Shown one piece after another: positions 26,684-35,225 of a stretch of DNA of 40,457 nucleotides. Position numbers and translations under genes: made by a program. Each line of letters opens with the position of its first letter. Position 1 is the stretch's first letter. This DNA comes from Parcubacteria group bacterium Greene0416_39 (lineage in GTDB: Bacteria; Patescibacteriota; Minisyncoccia; Minisyncoccales; UBA10102). The stretch is taken from contig VMEU01000001.1 in the NCBI GenBank assembly GCA_007375675.1, positions 1 to 40,457 on the forward strand, written 5' to 3'. The notes below the pieces were generated by a model. That model was not told where the DNA came from and did no database searches. It saw only the letters and a list, made by a program, of their open reading frames with translations.

Positions 26684-27523
26684 TCACTCCGGGGTATACT
26701 TTTTCATGTTCTTTGCTAACCGTATCCAAGTTTCAACTCCGAGAGTCTCTGCTCTTTGGTTTGGCTTTATATGATTATTCTCAAGCCATTGGACGATTAT
26801 TTCTTTTTTGACGCCAAGGCCATTTGCCAGATTATTAAGAAGTTGTTTTCTTGGCTGTTTGAACCCCGCCTTTACTATCTTAAAGAATCCGCGGGCATCA
26901 GCGTTTATATCAGCGGTAATCGGCGTGATCTTTAGAATGGCACTATCAACTTTCGGTATGGGCCAAAACGATGTTTTTGAGACATAAGAAAGAATCTTGG
27001 GTTTTGCGTAGAATTGCACGGCAACAGCAAGCAAGCTCATGTCTGGCGGGTTTGTGCAGATCCGTTGCGCAACTTCTTTCTGTACCATAAGTACCATGAG
27101 TTTTGGTTTGTGTGGTGCTTCCAGAAACTTCCGGATGACAGGAGAAGTGATGTAGTAGGGAAGGTTGGCGACCACTTTGTATTTAGTATTTAGTATTTGG
27201 TATTTAGTATCGAGTTTTAAAATATCTCCGTGGACGACATCAACGTTGCTGAAGTTTTTAAGTTCTTCTGTGAGGATTTCAACCATGCGCGGGTCTTTTT
27301 CAACGGCGATAACCTTTTTTGCTTTTTCTGCTAGGGCTTTTGTGAGCACGCCTAAGCCTGGCCCTACTTCTACCACTGTGTCCTGGGGAGACAGATCTGA
27401 TGCGAGAAGTATCTTTGCTAAGACCTTTCGGTCTGTCAAAAAGTTTTGGCCCAAACGCTTTTGGGGGCGCGCCCCGTATGTTTCAAGCAATAACTTGATT
27501 GTCTTTAAAGAAAAGAGGTTCAT
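26684..27523 (-). CDS. rsmA: 16S rRNA (adenine1518/1519-N6)-dimethyltransferase
   Basis: RPQKRLGQNFLTD, VVEVGPGLGVLTKAL, VANLPYYITSP, FWPIPKVDSAIL. Confidence 0.95.
   Translation of the reverse strand: MNLFSLKTIKLLLETYGARPQKRLGQNFLTDRKVLAKILLASDLSPQDTVVEVGPGLGVLTKALAEKAKKVIAVEKDPRMVEILTEELKNFSNVDVVHGDILKLDTKYQILNTKYKVVANLPYYITSPVIRKFLEAPHKPKLMVLMVQKEVAQRICTNPPDMSLLAVAVQFYAKPKILSYVSKTSFWPIPKVDSAILKITPITADINADARGFFKIVKAGFKQPRKQLLNNLANGLGVKKEIIVQWLENNHIKPNQRAETLGVETWIRLAKNMKKYTPE
27180..27207 (-). repeat. Heptamer tandem repeat (TATTTAG)x4 inside rsmA
   Basis: TATTTAG TATTTAG TATTTGG TATTTAG; encodes TKYQILNTKY on the minus strand. Confidence 0.9.
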
Positions 27524-27537
27524 TGTAAGGGGGGTTG

Positions 27538-27575
27538 ACCCAGCACCACTTTTGGTGTGAAAAGTGGTGCTGGGT
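27538..27575. promoter_or_regulatory. Perfect 16-bp hairpin in divergent rsmA/M23 promoter region
   Basis: ACCCAGCACCACTTTT-GGTGTG-AAAAGTGGTGCTGGGT abutting TTGACT (27575)-17-TATACT (27598). Confidence 0.75.
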
Positions 27576-27615
27576 TGACTGCATGCCATGGGTGGTATAT
27601 ACTTTGAACCACGAC

Positions 27616-28635
27616 ATGAAACGTTCTCTTACAGAGGATTTGGGTGCTAAACAAGGGGTGCATCCCCTTATTTTCGTAGCGCTTTGCGCCATTTTTTTGT
27701 TCGGCATGCTCTCCACAAGAAACGTAAAACAAGAATCCTCTTTAGCGCTCCTGGCAGGAGTGTCTGCAGGAGTTTTTCCATCTCAAGGGCAGGTGAGTTC
27801 AAGCGCAAGGTTAGGACCTGAAGCTCCAGAACTTGTGATGGTAGGCCAGACAGGGATTTTGGCGAGCACCCCTCCATTGAGCGTTACTTCCAAGGTCCTT
27901 GGAGCTATTGTAGGACAGGTGGATACAGATATCCATGCTGAAGTGTTTGAGTATGAGGTTGAACAAGGAAACACGCCCGAGTCGCTCGCAAAGCAGTTTC
28001 TTATTTCTGTCAACACTATTCTCTGGGCAAACGACCTCCAGGAGACCTCAACGTTAAAACCAGGCCAAAGTGTTCTCATTCTGCCAGTTTCAGGAACCTT
28101 GCACTTGGTGCGTCCTAACGACACTCTCAGTGAAATCGCTTCGTGGTATCAAGCGGATAAAGAATCTATTATTGAATTCAACCGACTTGATCCCTTGAGC
28201 GGCATCTTTGCAGGAGACTTTCTCATTATTCCCAATGGCATTATGCCTAAAACCCTTCCTCAAGGACGGCTCACTCGCCTTGCAAATTCCTACTTTATCT
28301 GGCCCATTCCAGCTCCTCATAGGATTACCCAAGGGCTGCATCCTTTTAACGCGGTTGATATGGCTAACGGTATGTGCGGCGAGTCTGTATATGCGGCTGC
28401 GAGCGGCATGGTGCAGAAAACAGGATACACGTATATTGGGGGAAACTATGTTCGTATTCTCCATTCCAACGGAGTTGTGACCTACTACGGGCATCTTTCT
28501 GCAACTTTAGTAAGTCCGGGAGCAAAAGTGTTCCAGGGCCAGGTTGTTGGGTATACAGGCCGCACAGGCCGCCTCGCTACCGGGTGCCACCTGCACTTTG
28601 AGGTGCGTGGTGCCGCCAACCCGTTCTCGCAATAG
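27616..28635 (+). CDS. M23 family metallopeptidase with two LysM domains
   Basis: EVEQGNTPESLAKQF..., LVRPNDTLSEIASWY..., VRILHSNGVVTYYGHLS, GYTGRTGRLATGCHLHFEV. Confidence 0.92.
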   Translation: MKRSLTEDLGAKQGVHPLIFVALCAIFLFGMLSTRNVKQESSLALLAGVSAGVFPSQGQVSSSARLGPEAPELVMVGQTGILASTPPLSVTSKVLGAIVGQVDTDIHAEVFEYEVEQGNTPESLAKQFLISVNTILWANDLQETSTLKPGQSVLILPVSGTLHLVRPNDTLSEIASWYQADKESIIEFNRLDPLSGIFAGDFLIIPNGIMPKTLPQGRLTRLANSYFIWPIPAPHRITQGLHPFNAVDMANGMCGESVYAAASGMVQKTGYTYIGGNYVRILHSNGVVTYYGHLSATLVSPGAKVFQGQVVGYTGRTGRLATGCHLHFEVRGAANPFSQ

Positions 28636-28638
28636 AGT

Positions 28639-28995
28639 TTATTGGTTGCACGCCTCGCAGGTTTTAGCTTCTGGGAACGCAAATAGGCGCTCTTGAGAAA
28701 TCTCTTTGCCGCAAGCTTCGCAGATTCCGTATGTTCCTTTTTGGATTTGTTCCAAGGCGCTGTTCACGCCTTTGAGCTGAAGTTCCAAGCTGTGCTCAAT
28801 AGGAAGAGAGGTGGAGTATTCTTCCACTTCGCTTGCAGCTTCTTCTAAGTTGCCCTCTGGAATTCTTGGGTATTTCGTGTCCCAGTCGCCCTTGAGTTTT
28901 GGGTCTTTGGTTGCAAAACGGGAAAGCTCTTTTTCAAGAGCTTCTTTTTTTATCTGCAAGGTTTTCTGCAAACGATCTATTGTTTCTTTATCCAT
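28639..28995 (-). CDS. DksA/TraR family zinc-finger regulator
   Basis: CEACGKEISQERLFAFPEAKTCEAC. Confidence 0.88.
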   Translation of the reverse strand: MDKETIDRLQKTLQIKKEALEKELSRFATKDPKLKGDWDTKYPRIPEGNLEEAASEVEEYSTSLPIEHSLELQLKGVNSALEQIQKGTYGICEACGKEISQERLFAFPEAKTCEACNQ

Positions 28996-28999
28996 CCCG

Positions 29000-29022
29000 T
29001 TAGAAATTAACTTTTATTATTA
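29000..29022 (-). promoter_or_regulatory. 23-nt leader shared with dnaN
   Basis: TTAGAAATTAACTTTTATTATTA identical to 10254-10276; 4 nt from the ATG. Confidence 0.8.
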
Positions 29023-29045
29023 CTTAGTTTCTGAAAGAAGGTCAA

Positions 29046-29109
29046 GCCCCGTAGTGAAACTTTGACCAAACTTCGTTTGCGAAAGCAAGTCAAAGTTCTA
29101 CTACGGGGC
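29046..29109. other. 64-nt long hairpin with GNRA tetraloop, overlapping the stop codon of 29101-30015
   Basis: GCCCCGTAGT/ACTACGGGGC, AACTTTGAC/GTCAAAGTT, TTGC-GAAA-GCAA. Confidence 0.75.
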
Positions 29110-30015
29110 AAGAGCTGCTTTCATACTTTCGAGAGAGGACGTGATGAGGAGTACATTGCCCTTGAGAGCGTATACAATCCCAAAGTCTTTCACAGAAAAA
29201 GTCTGAAAGCGAATCAGGGTGTTTTGATAAGAGGTCTGTCTGAAAAAAGGAACATACGCCTTCCCTTTCTGTCCAATAACATTCCAAAGAGTTTCAAGGT
29301 CTTTTTCCATGTTTCCTTCCCACTGTTGGAGCATCTCCTGTACTCCTTGTGGACTCTGGAGCTGAAAAATAAAACCCAAACGTTTTTTGTCTTGAGAAAC
29401 AAAAGAGAATACCGTAAATTCATCTTGGATAATTTCCTTGAGTTGAGAAGGGAAAGGAAGTTCTGCCATCTTGTCTTTTACCAGCATTTTTGTGAGCCCT
29501 GAAGTTTCTTCTTTTGCGAGTAGTGTTTGAAAAAGAGAGAAGAGAGAAGGCTCGGGAGCCCGTCCAGAATCTTCTGGGCGAGGCTCGCCCCCTTCGGGGG
29601 CGGCAGGCGCTGGTGCTAGAGCAGGGGCTGTTTCCGCTTTACTGTTCTTTTGCATATTCCATACCGCAAAGGCTGCAATGTTGATGAGTATAAAGGTAAT
29701 GCCTAAAATCAGCGCAACCCTGATAAACACCTTGTCAAAACGAGCAGGCTTCTTTAAAGGAGCAGCTAAAGGAGCGGGTAAAGGAGCAGGTAAAGGAGAG
29801 GATAAGGGAACAGGTAAAGGAGCGGGTACAGGAGTGGGTAAAGAAACAGGGGCTTTGGGCTTAATGCTCATAATCTTTTCTCGTTCTTTCCCTGCCTGTT
29901 CTTCCCGAAGTTGTGCAACATCTTTTGCCATAGTACGAACCTCGTTCCGTTTCAGGAATTCCAAAGTCTCTTCTGGGCCTTGTTTTTCAATTGGATGTTC
30001 CGGGCTTTGTGGCAT
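29101..30015 (-). CDS. Hypothetical membrane-anchored protein with Pro-rich linker
   Basis: Cytoplasmic N-term, PLPAPL repeats, TM VALILGITFILINIAAFAVW; overlaps pnp by 29 nt. Confidence 0.75.
   Translation of the reverse strand: MPQSPEHPIEKQGPEETLEFLKRNEVRTMAKDVAQLREEQAGKEREKIMSIKPKAPVSLPTPVPAPLPVPLSSPLPAPLPAPLAAPLKKPARFDKVFIRVALILGITFILINIAAFAVWNMQKNSKAETAPALAPAPAAPEGGEPRPEDSGRAPEPSLFSLFQTLLAKEETSGLTKMLVKDKMAELPFPSQLKEIIQDEFTVFSFVSQDKKRLGFIFQLQSPQGVQEMLQQWEGNMEKDLETLWNVIGQKGKAYVPFFRQTSYQNTLIRFQTFSVKDFGIVYALKGNVLLITSSLESMKAALAP
29758..29842 (-). repeat. ~12-bp tandem repeats (GGAGCAGGTAAA-like) coding the (P-x-P-L) linker
   Basis: aaaggagcagctaaaggagcgggtaaaggagcaggtaaaggag... Confidence 0.8.
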
Positions 30016-32101
30016 CTTTCAAAGAGAGATTAAGTCTTCCTTGTTCGTCAATCTCAATTACTTTCACAGGAATCACGTCTCCTATTTTCACCACGTCAGT
30101 CACCTTATTGACTCTGTGGGGGGCGAGCTGGGAGATGTGCACCAGTCCTTCGTGGCTACCGGCGAATTCCACGAACGCTCCGAATTCCATAATCCGCTTT
30201 ACCTTCCCCTGGTACATTTCTCCAACCTGCACGTCTTTCACCAGGTCTTTGATTACTTGAAGAGCTTTTGTCGCAAGGTCTGCGTTTTCTCCCGTGACAA
30301 ACACCTTTGCGGTGGCGTCGTCAATGTCAATTTCAACTTTGTATTCAGCCGTAAGCTTATTGATGGTTTTTCCTCCTGGGCCAATGAGTAGCCCTATTTT
30401 ATCGGGGTTGATATCCATAGAAAAAACTCTCGGGGCAAGAGGAGAAAGCTCGGCCCTGGGTTTCTCAAGCGTTTTTAAAAGAACTCCTTTGATGATTTCT
30501 TCTCTTGTCTTTTTTGCCTGAACCAAAGCCTGTTTGAATATCTCCTCGGTTATCCCTTTTATCTTTACGTCAAGCTGGAGAGCGGTGACGCCCTCTTGAG
30601 TGCCCGCTATTTTAAAGTCCATGTCTCCGTGGTGATCTTCAGGGCCTTGAATATCTGTGAGAAGCTTCCAGTCTTTGCCTTCAGACATCAGGCCCATTGA
30701 GATGCCAGCCACCGGATTCTTAATAGGGACGCCTGCGTCCATTAAAGCCAACGAAGAAGAGCAGCAAGAAGCCATGGACGTCGAACCATTGGAAGACAAT
30801 ACTTCAGTTACGATTCGTATGGTGTACGGGAACTCATCAAACGTGGGAATCACAGGAAGCAGCGCTTTTTCTGCAAGCATGCCGTGGCCAATTTCTCTTC
30901 TTCCGGGGCCGCGTAGAGGCTTTACTTCTCCTGGCGCGTAGGGAGGAAAGTTGTAGTGGTGCAAAAAGCGTTTCTTGCCAATAAACTCCATGCCTTCCAG
31001 GAGTTTCTGGTCTCCGGGAGCGCCCAATGTCAAAAGGGAGAGTGTTTTGGTTTCTCCTCTCGTGAATACCGCCGATCCGTGCGTTCTTGGGAGGAGTCCC
31101 ACCTGGGCTCCCAGGGGGCGTATTTCGTCAACGCCGCGGCCGTCCACGCGTTTCCCTTCTTTGAGAAGGCCCTCGTGCACGACCCTGTCTACTTCTCGTT
31201 CAAAGAAATCTTTTGCCTGGTTTTCAGATCCTGCGTATTTTTCTTTTGTAAAGTCTATGAGTTCCTTGGACAGAGCGTTTATCTTTTGCATGCGCGCAAA
31301 TTTTTCTCCTGTGAACAACGCATTCTTGAGTTTGTCTCCGATAAATTCTTGGAGGCCTTTTTCAAGCGCTTCCTGGCCCTCAGGAATCTTGATTACAATC
31401 TTTGCTTTTCCTTCTGACTCCCTCAGTTTTTCAATGAACTGGAGGGATTCCAGAAGGTATGGTTTTGCAAACGCCAAGGCGTCTTGAACAATTGATTCCC
31501 CAACCTCGTTGCATCCCCCCTCTATCATATTGAGGAGAACATTGTCTCCTTCTTTGGTGGCGGCGAACACAATATCCAGGTCGCCCTTTTCCCGTTCTTC
31601 GTAGGTAGGATTTACAATGAAAGTTCCTTGCACTTTCCCCACTCGTACCCCTGCAACCGGTCCGTTCCAGGGAATGTCGGAAAGCGAGAGGGCCGTGGAA
31701 GCTCCGAGCAAACTCAACATATCAGGGTCGTTTACGCCGTCCCATGAAAGGCATGTGGTGATGACCTGCACCTCCCGTTTGAAACTCTGGGGGAACAAGG
31801 GCCGAATCGCCCGGTCTACAAGCCTTGCCGAAAGGATTGCTTCGTCTGTAGGCCTGCCTTCTCTTCTTACAAAGCGGGAGCCTAAAATCTTGCCTGCCGC
31901 ATAGAATCGTTCTTCATAGTCCACGGTCAAAGGGAAAAAGCCCATATTTGAGCTTTGCTCCCCAGACATCACGGCAGTAACTAAAGCGACGGTATCGCCC
32001 GTTCTCATAAGAACTGCTCCGTTTGCCTGGCCGGCAAGGTCAGTCTTTTCAAAGAAAATTTCTTTGTCTTTGAGTTTTAGTGAAAAAGAGGAATCGGCCA
32101 T
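29987..32101 (-). CDS. pnp: Polyribonucleotide nucleotidyltransferase (PNPase)
   Basis: RREGRPTDEAILSARLVDRAIRPLFP, GPGRREIGHGMLAEKAL, LIGPGGKTINKL (KH), S1 domain MEFGAFVEFAGSHEGLVHISQLA. Confidence 0.96.
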   Translation of the reverse strand: MADSSFSLKLKDKEIFFEKTDLAGQANGAVLMRTGDTVALVTAVMSGEQSSNMGFFPLTVDYEERFYAAGKILGSRFVRREGRPTDEAILSARLVDRAIRPLFPQSFKREVQVITTCLSWDGVNDPDMLSLLGASTALSLSDIPWNGPVAGVRVGKVQGTFIVNPTYEEREKGDLDIVFAATKEGDNVLLNMIEGGCNEVGESIVQDALAFAKPYLLESLQFIEKLRESEGKAKIVIKIPEGQEALEKGLQEFIGDKLKNALFTGEKFARMQKINALSKELIDFTKEKYAGSENQAKDFFEREVDRVVHEGLLKEGKRVDGRGVDEIRPLGAQVGLLPRTHGSAVFTRGETKTLSLLTLGAPGDQKLLEGMEFIGKKRFLHHYNFPPYAPGEVKPLRGPGRREIGHGMLAEKALLPVIPTFDEFPYTIRIVTEVLSSNGSTSMASCCSSSLALMDAGVPIKNPVAGISMGLMSEGKDWKLLTDIQGPEDHHGDMDFKIAGTQEGVTALQLDVKIKGITEEIFKQALVQAKKTREEIIKGVLLKTLEKPRAELSPLAPRVFSMDINPDKIGLLIGPGGKTINKLTAEYKVEIDIDDATAKVFVTGENADLATKALQVIKDLVKDVQVGEMYQGKVKRIMEFGAFVEFAGSHEGLVHISQLAPHRVNKVTDVVKIGDVIPVKVIEIDEQGRLNLSLKDATKPGTSN

Positions 32102-32616
32102 TTTTTTCGTTGTTTTAAAAGGTATTTATCTGCGGGAGCCTCAAGGTCTATAAATTCGTCAGCAACCTCTCTAATTTTGCTTGAGGTTGATTTTCCGAAT
32201 GCTATTGCTTCCACGCGTTTGCCGTGGTTTTGAAGGTATTCTATCAAAGGAGCAAAATCTCCGTCTCCTGAAACAATGACTACTGCGTCAACGCTGTCTG
32301 AAGTTTTGATGGCGTCAACTGCAATGCCCACGTCCCAGTCTGCCTTTTTTAACCCGCCATAATACTCCTGGAGATCTTTTACCCTTGTTTCAATGCCAAG
32401 GCTTGTGAGCGCGTCAAAAAACGGTTTTTCCTCGCCTGTTTTGGTGCGTACCACGTACGCAAACGCACGGATAAGCTTTCGTCCTGCAACCGCGGTTTTT
32501 AAAATCTCTCCAAAGTTCACCTTTGATTGATAGAGGTTCTTTGCAGAGTGGTACATGTTCTGCACGTCAATGAAGACTGCAACTCTCTGGTCTTTGTTTT
32601 TGAGCGTTGTCACCAT
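32077..32616 (-). CDS. NYN-domain (LabA/DUF88-like) ribonuclease-fold protein
   Basis: VAVFIDVQNMYHSAK, DVGIAVDAIK, VVIVSGDGDFAPLIEYLQNHGKRV. Confidence 0.88.
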   Translation of the reverse strand: MVTTLKNKDQRVAVFIDVQNMYHSAKNLYQSKVNFGEILKTAVAGRKLIRAFAYVVRTKTGEEKPFFDALTSLGIETRVKDLQEYYGGLKKADWDVGIAVDAIKTSDSVDAVVIVSGDGDFAPLIEYLQNHGKRVEAIAFGKSTSSKIREVADEFIDLEAPADKYLLKQRKKWPIPLFH

Positions 32617-32886
32617 TTATGCCGCCTTGATGCCGAGTTTTTTTGCGAGAGCGACATAGCGTTTTGGGCTCTCGTGCTTTAGGTATGCCAGGAGAGTTCT
32701 TCTTTTAGCAACCTGGCGAAGCAGTCCTCGTTTTGAAGAAAAATCCTTCGGGTGTTTCTTAAGGTGGGAGATCAATCGTAAAATTTCCTCTGAAAGCAAA
32801 GCAACCTGAACCTCTGAAGACCCAGAGTCAGTTTCATGGATTTTGTGTTGCTCAATAACCTTTTCTTTGGCCTTCTGTGTGAGCAT
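32617..32886 (-). CDS. rpsO: 30S ribosomal protein S15
   Basis: HETDSGSSEVQVALLSEEILRLISHLKKHPKDFSSKRGLLRQVAKRRTLLAYL. Confidence 0.96.
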   Translation of the reverse strand: MLTQKAKEKVIEQHKIHETDSGSSEVQVALLSEEILRLISHLKKHPKDFSSKRGLLRQVAKRRTLLAYLKHESPKRYVALAKKLGIKAA

Positions 32887-32938
32887 AGTGTTACTCTATC
32901 AGAAAAGCATAAAAAATTCAAGTGCCCCCAGAAGGAAT

Positions 32939-32980
32939 CGGGGAGTCATTCGACTCCCCGCCCCGTCGAATGACGGGGCG
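32939..32980 (+). repeat. Double-hairpin palindromic element, copy 2
   Basis: CGGGGAGTC-ATTC-GACTCCCCG then CGCCCCGTC-GAAT-GACGGGGCG. Confidence 0.85.
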
Positions 32981-32988
32981 AACCTTTG

Positions 32989-33062
32989 TGCCCCCATCGC
33001 GACTCGAACGCGAAACCTTGATCTTAAGAGGATCCTGCTCTAGCCAATTGAGCTATGGGGGC
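32989..33062 (-). tRNA. tRNA-Lys(CTT)
   Basis: GCCCCCATAGCTCAATTGGCTAGAGCAGGATCCTCTTAAGATCAAGGTTTCGCGTTCGAGTCGCGATGGGGGCA folds as a cloverleaf; loop CTCTTAA; no encoded CCA. Confidence 0.92.
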
Positions 33063-33071
33063 GGAAAGATT

Positions 33072-33524
33072 TTATGGTTTCACCGGGCACCAGGAAGCGG
33101 TGTCTGTCCAGCTCTTGAGACTAAAACCTGGGCTGACGCCGATGGCAGTGAACAAGGTACCCAGGAGTAGCCCTGAAGCGTATATAATAATGAGGCCTAC
33201 GACAACTGCAGTCAAGACAGCACCCGCCTTTTTTAACCTAGTAGGATCTCCTCCTGCAGTCATCAAAAGGAATCCTCCCAAGACAATAAGGATGGTTGCG
33301 ACGATGGGTACGATACCGGCTCCTAATGGTGGGGGTAAGAGAAAGAAGTTTATTATGTTCCCGCCAAGCACGAAGATGTGGCATAGTCCGCAGGCAGACT
33401 GTTTTGTCCCATCTGGATTGATTCCTCCGCAGGGAATAAGCCCTGCATCCGCGACAGACGGCAAAAGAGCAAGCGCCAAAAATGCTATAGCAAAAAGAGG
33501 AAATAGTTTTTTCATTGTGGTCAT
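33072..33524 (-). CDS. TrbC/VirB2-like pilin-type membrane protein
   Basis: Signal peptide, PCGG..., two TM, TAGGDPTRLKKAGAVLTAVVVGLIIIY. Confidence 0.75.
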   Translation of the reverse strand: MTTMKKLFPLFAIAFLALALLPSVADAGLIPCGGINPDGTKQSACGLCHIFVLGGNIINFFLLPPPLGAGIVPIVATILIVLGGFLLMTAGGDPTRLKKAGAVLTAVVVGLIIIYASGLLLGTLFTAIGVSPGFSLKSWTDTASWCPVKP

Positions 33525-33545
33525 AGTTCAGTATATCATGCTTGG

Positions 33546-33617
33546 TGCCTTCGCCAGGATTCGAACCCGGAATACAACGTCCGAAGCGTTGCGTGATATC
33601 CGTTTCACCACGAAGGC
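33546..33617 (-). tRNA. tRNA-Arg(TCG)
   Basis: GCCTTCGTGGTGAAACGGATATCACGCAACGCTTCGGACGTTGTATTCCGGGTTCGAATCCTGGCGAAGGCA; loop CTTCGGA. Confidence 0.92.
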
Positions 33618-33682
33618 ATTATGAAGTAATCATACCATTTTAGATTGAAAAATTCAATGATTTCAGCTACCATACACTTGCT

Positions 33683-35125
33683 ATGGATATTCCAAAAGAA
33701 GTACAGTCTGTTGTTGCTCAACTTGAGAAAAAAGGCTTTGAAGCGTACATTGTGGGCGGGTGCGTAAGAGATCTGCTCTTGCAAAGAGAACCTGAAGACT
33801 GGGACGTTGCAACTTCGGCAAAGCCAGAGGAGGTCCAGGCAATATTTCCAGATAACTTCTATGAGAACAAGTTTTTCACCGTAACGGTCCAGACGCAAAG
33901 CGCCAACCCCAAGCTCAAAGATATTGAGGTGACAACGTTCCGGTCTGACATGAAGTATGGGGATCGGAGGCATCCAGAAGAGGTGCAATATGCAAAGACT
34001 ATTGAAGAAGATCTTGCAAGAAGGGATTTTACAATCAATGCGATGGCACTCGGATTAAAATTGGTTGATCCTTTTGAAGGGCAGAAGGATTTGAAAGTAA
34101 AACTCATTCGCGCAGTAGGAGATGCTGACGCAAGGTTCCAGGAAGACGCCTTGCGCATGATGCGAGGAGTGCGCTTTGCTGCAACCTTGGGATTCGAGCT
34201 TGAAGAAAAGACGAGCAAGGCGATTGAAAAGAATTCAGCTCTGCTCAAAGAGATTTCCCAGGAGCGCATTCGAGACGAGCTTGTGAAAATCATTATGGGA
34301 GGTGGCGCCGCAGCCGGCGTTGAACAGATGAGAGAGCTTAGACTTTTGCAGTACATCATCCCGGAGCTTTTAGAGGGAGTGGATGTTAGCCAGAACAAGC
34401 ATCACATCTACAACGTGTGGGAACATAACCTACATTCTTTGGAGTACGCAACTTCCAAGGGGTGGGGGTTGCGTGTGCGTTTGGCAGTGTTGCTTCACGA
34501 CGTTGGCAAGCCCAGAACAAAACGCGGGGAGGGCCTAGACGCTACATTTTACAACCACGAAGTAGAGGGGGCAAAAATGATGCAGAGGATTCTCTCTCGC
34601 CTGAAGTTTTCTCGCGAGGATACTGAACAAATCTCTGACCTTGTGCGTTATCACATGTTCTACTATAACGTAGGAGAAGTTACCGAGTCTTCGGTTCGCA
34701 GGTTACTGGCAAAGATAGGGCCAGAGAACATGGAAGAACTCCTGCAGGTTCGCATGGCAGATAGAATTGGTTCTGGCGTGCCCAAAGCCCAGCCCTACAA
34801 GCTCCGCCATTTGCGCTACATTATAGATAAGGTTTCCCAGGATCCGATTTCAGCAAAAATGCTGAAACTCAATGGCGACAATGTGATGAAACTTCTCAAA
34901 ATCTCGCCAGGGCCTAAAGTGGGGTGGGTTCTAGACGTTCTGTTAGGAGAAGTGCTGGATGATCCTGCAAAGAACAAGAAAGAGCTTTTGGAAGCTCGGG
35001 CAAAGGAATTGCACGCTCTTTTAGACAAAGATCTTAAAGAGTTATCCCTGCAAGCGAAACACGGAAAAGAGGAAGTTGAAACAGAAAGAGACAAGGCAAC
35101 AAAACAAAAATACTGGGTGACGTAA
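33683..35125 (+). CDS. CCA tRNA nucleotidyltransferase / poly(A) polymerase family with HD domain
   Basis: YIVGGCVRDLLLQREPEDWDVATSA, RRDFTINAMAL, DALRMMRGVRFAATLGFE, LLHDVGKPRT. Confidence 0.93.
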   Translation: MDIPKEVQSVVAQLEKKGFEAYIVGGCVRDLLLQREPEDWDVATSAKPEEVQAIFPDNFYENKFFTVTVQTQSANPKLKDIEVTTFRSDMKYGDRRHPEEVQYAKTIEEDLARRDFTINAMALGLKLVDPFEGQKDLKVKLIRAVGDADARFQEDALRMMRGVRFAATLGFELEEKTSKAIEKNSALLKEISQERIRDELVKIIMGGGAAAGVEQMRELRLLQYIIPELLEGVDVSQNKHHIYNVWEHNLHSLEYATSKGWGLRVRLAVLLHDVGKPRTKRGEGLDATFYNHEVEGAKMMQRILSRLKFSREDTEQISDLVRYHMFYYNVGEVTESSVRRLLAKIGPENMEELLQVRMADRIGSGVPKAQPYKLRHLRYIIDKVSQDPISAKMLKLNGDNVMKLLKISPGPKVGWVLDVLLGEVLDDPAKNKKELLEARAKELHALLDKDLKELSLQAKHGKEEVETERDKATKQKYWVT

Positions 35126-35147
35126 TTGTGTTCCAAAATCAGCAATT

Positions 35148-35220
35148 CAGGGTGTGGTCTAGCAGCTAAGACACCGGTTTCGGGAACCGGAAATCGAGGG
35201 TGCAAATCCCTCCACCCTGA
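35148..35220 (+). tRNA. tRNA-Pro(CGG), atypical D- and T-loops
   Basis: CAGGGTG TG GTCT-AGCAGCTA-AGAC A CCGGT-TTCGGGA-ACCGG AAATC GAGGG-TGCAAAT-CCCTC CACCCTG A. Confidence 0.88.
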
Positions 35221-35225
35221 CAACA

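Noticed and set aside
32922-33170. 82-aa plus-strand ORF
   Set aside because: Runs across the palindromic element and through the tRNA-Lys gene antisense; useful only for showing the peptide similarity to the TsaE insert.
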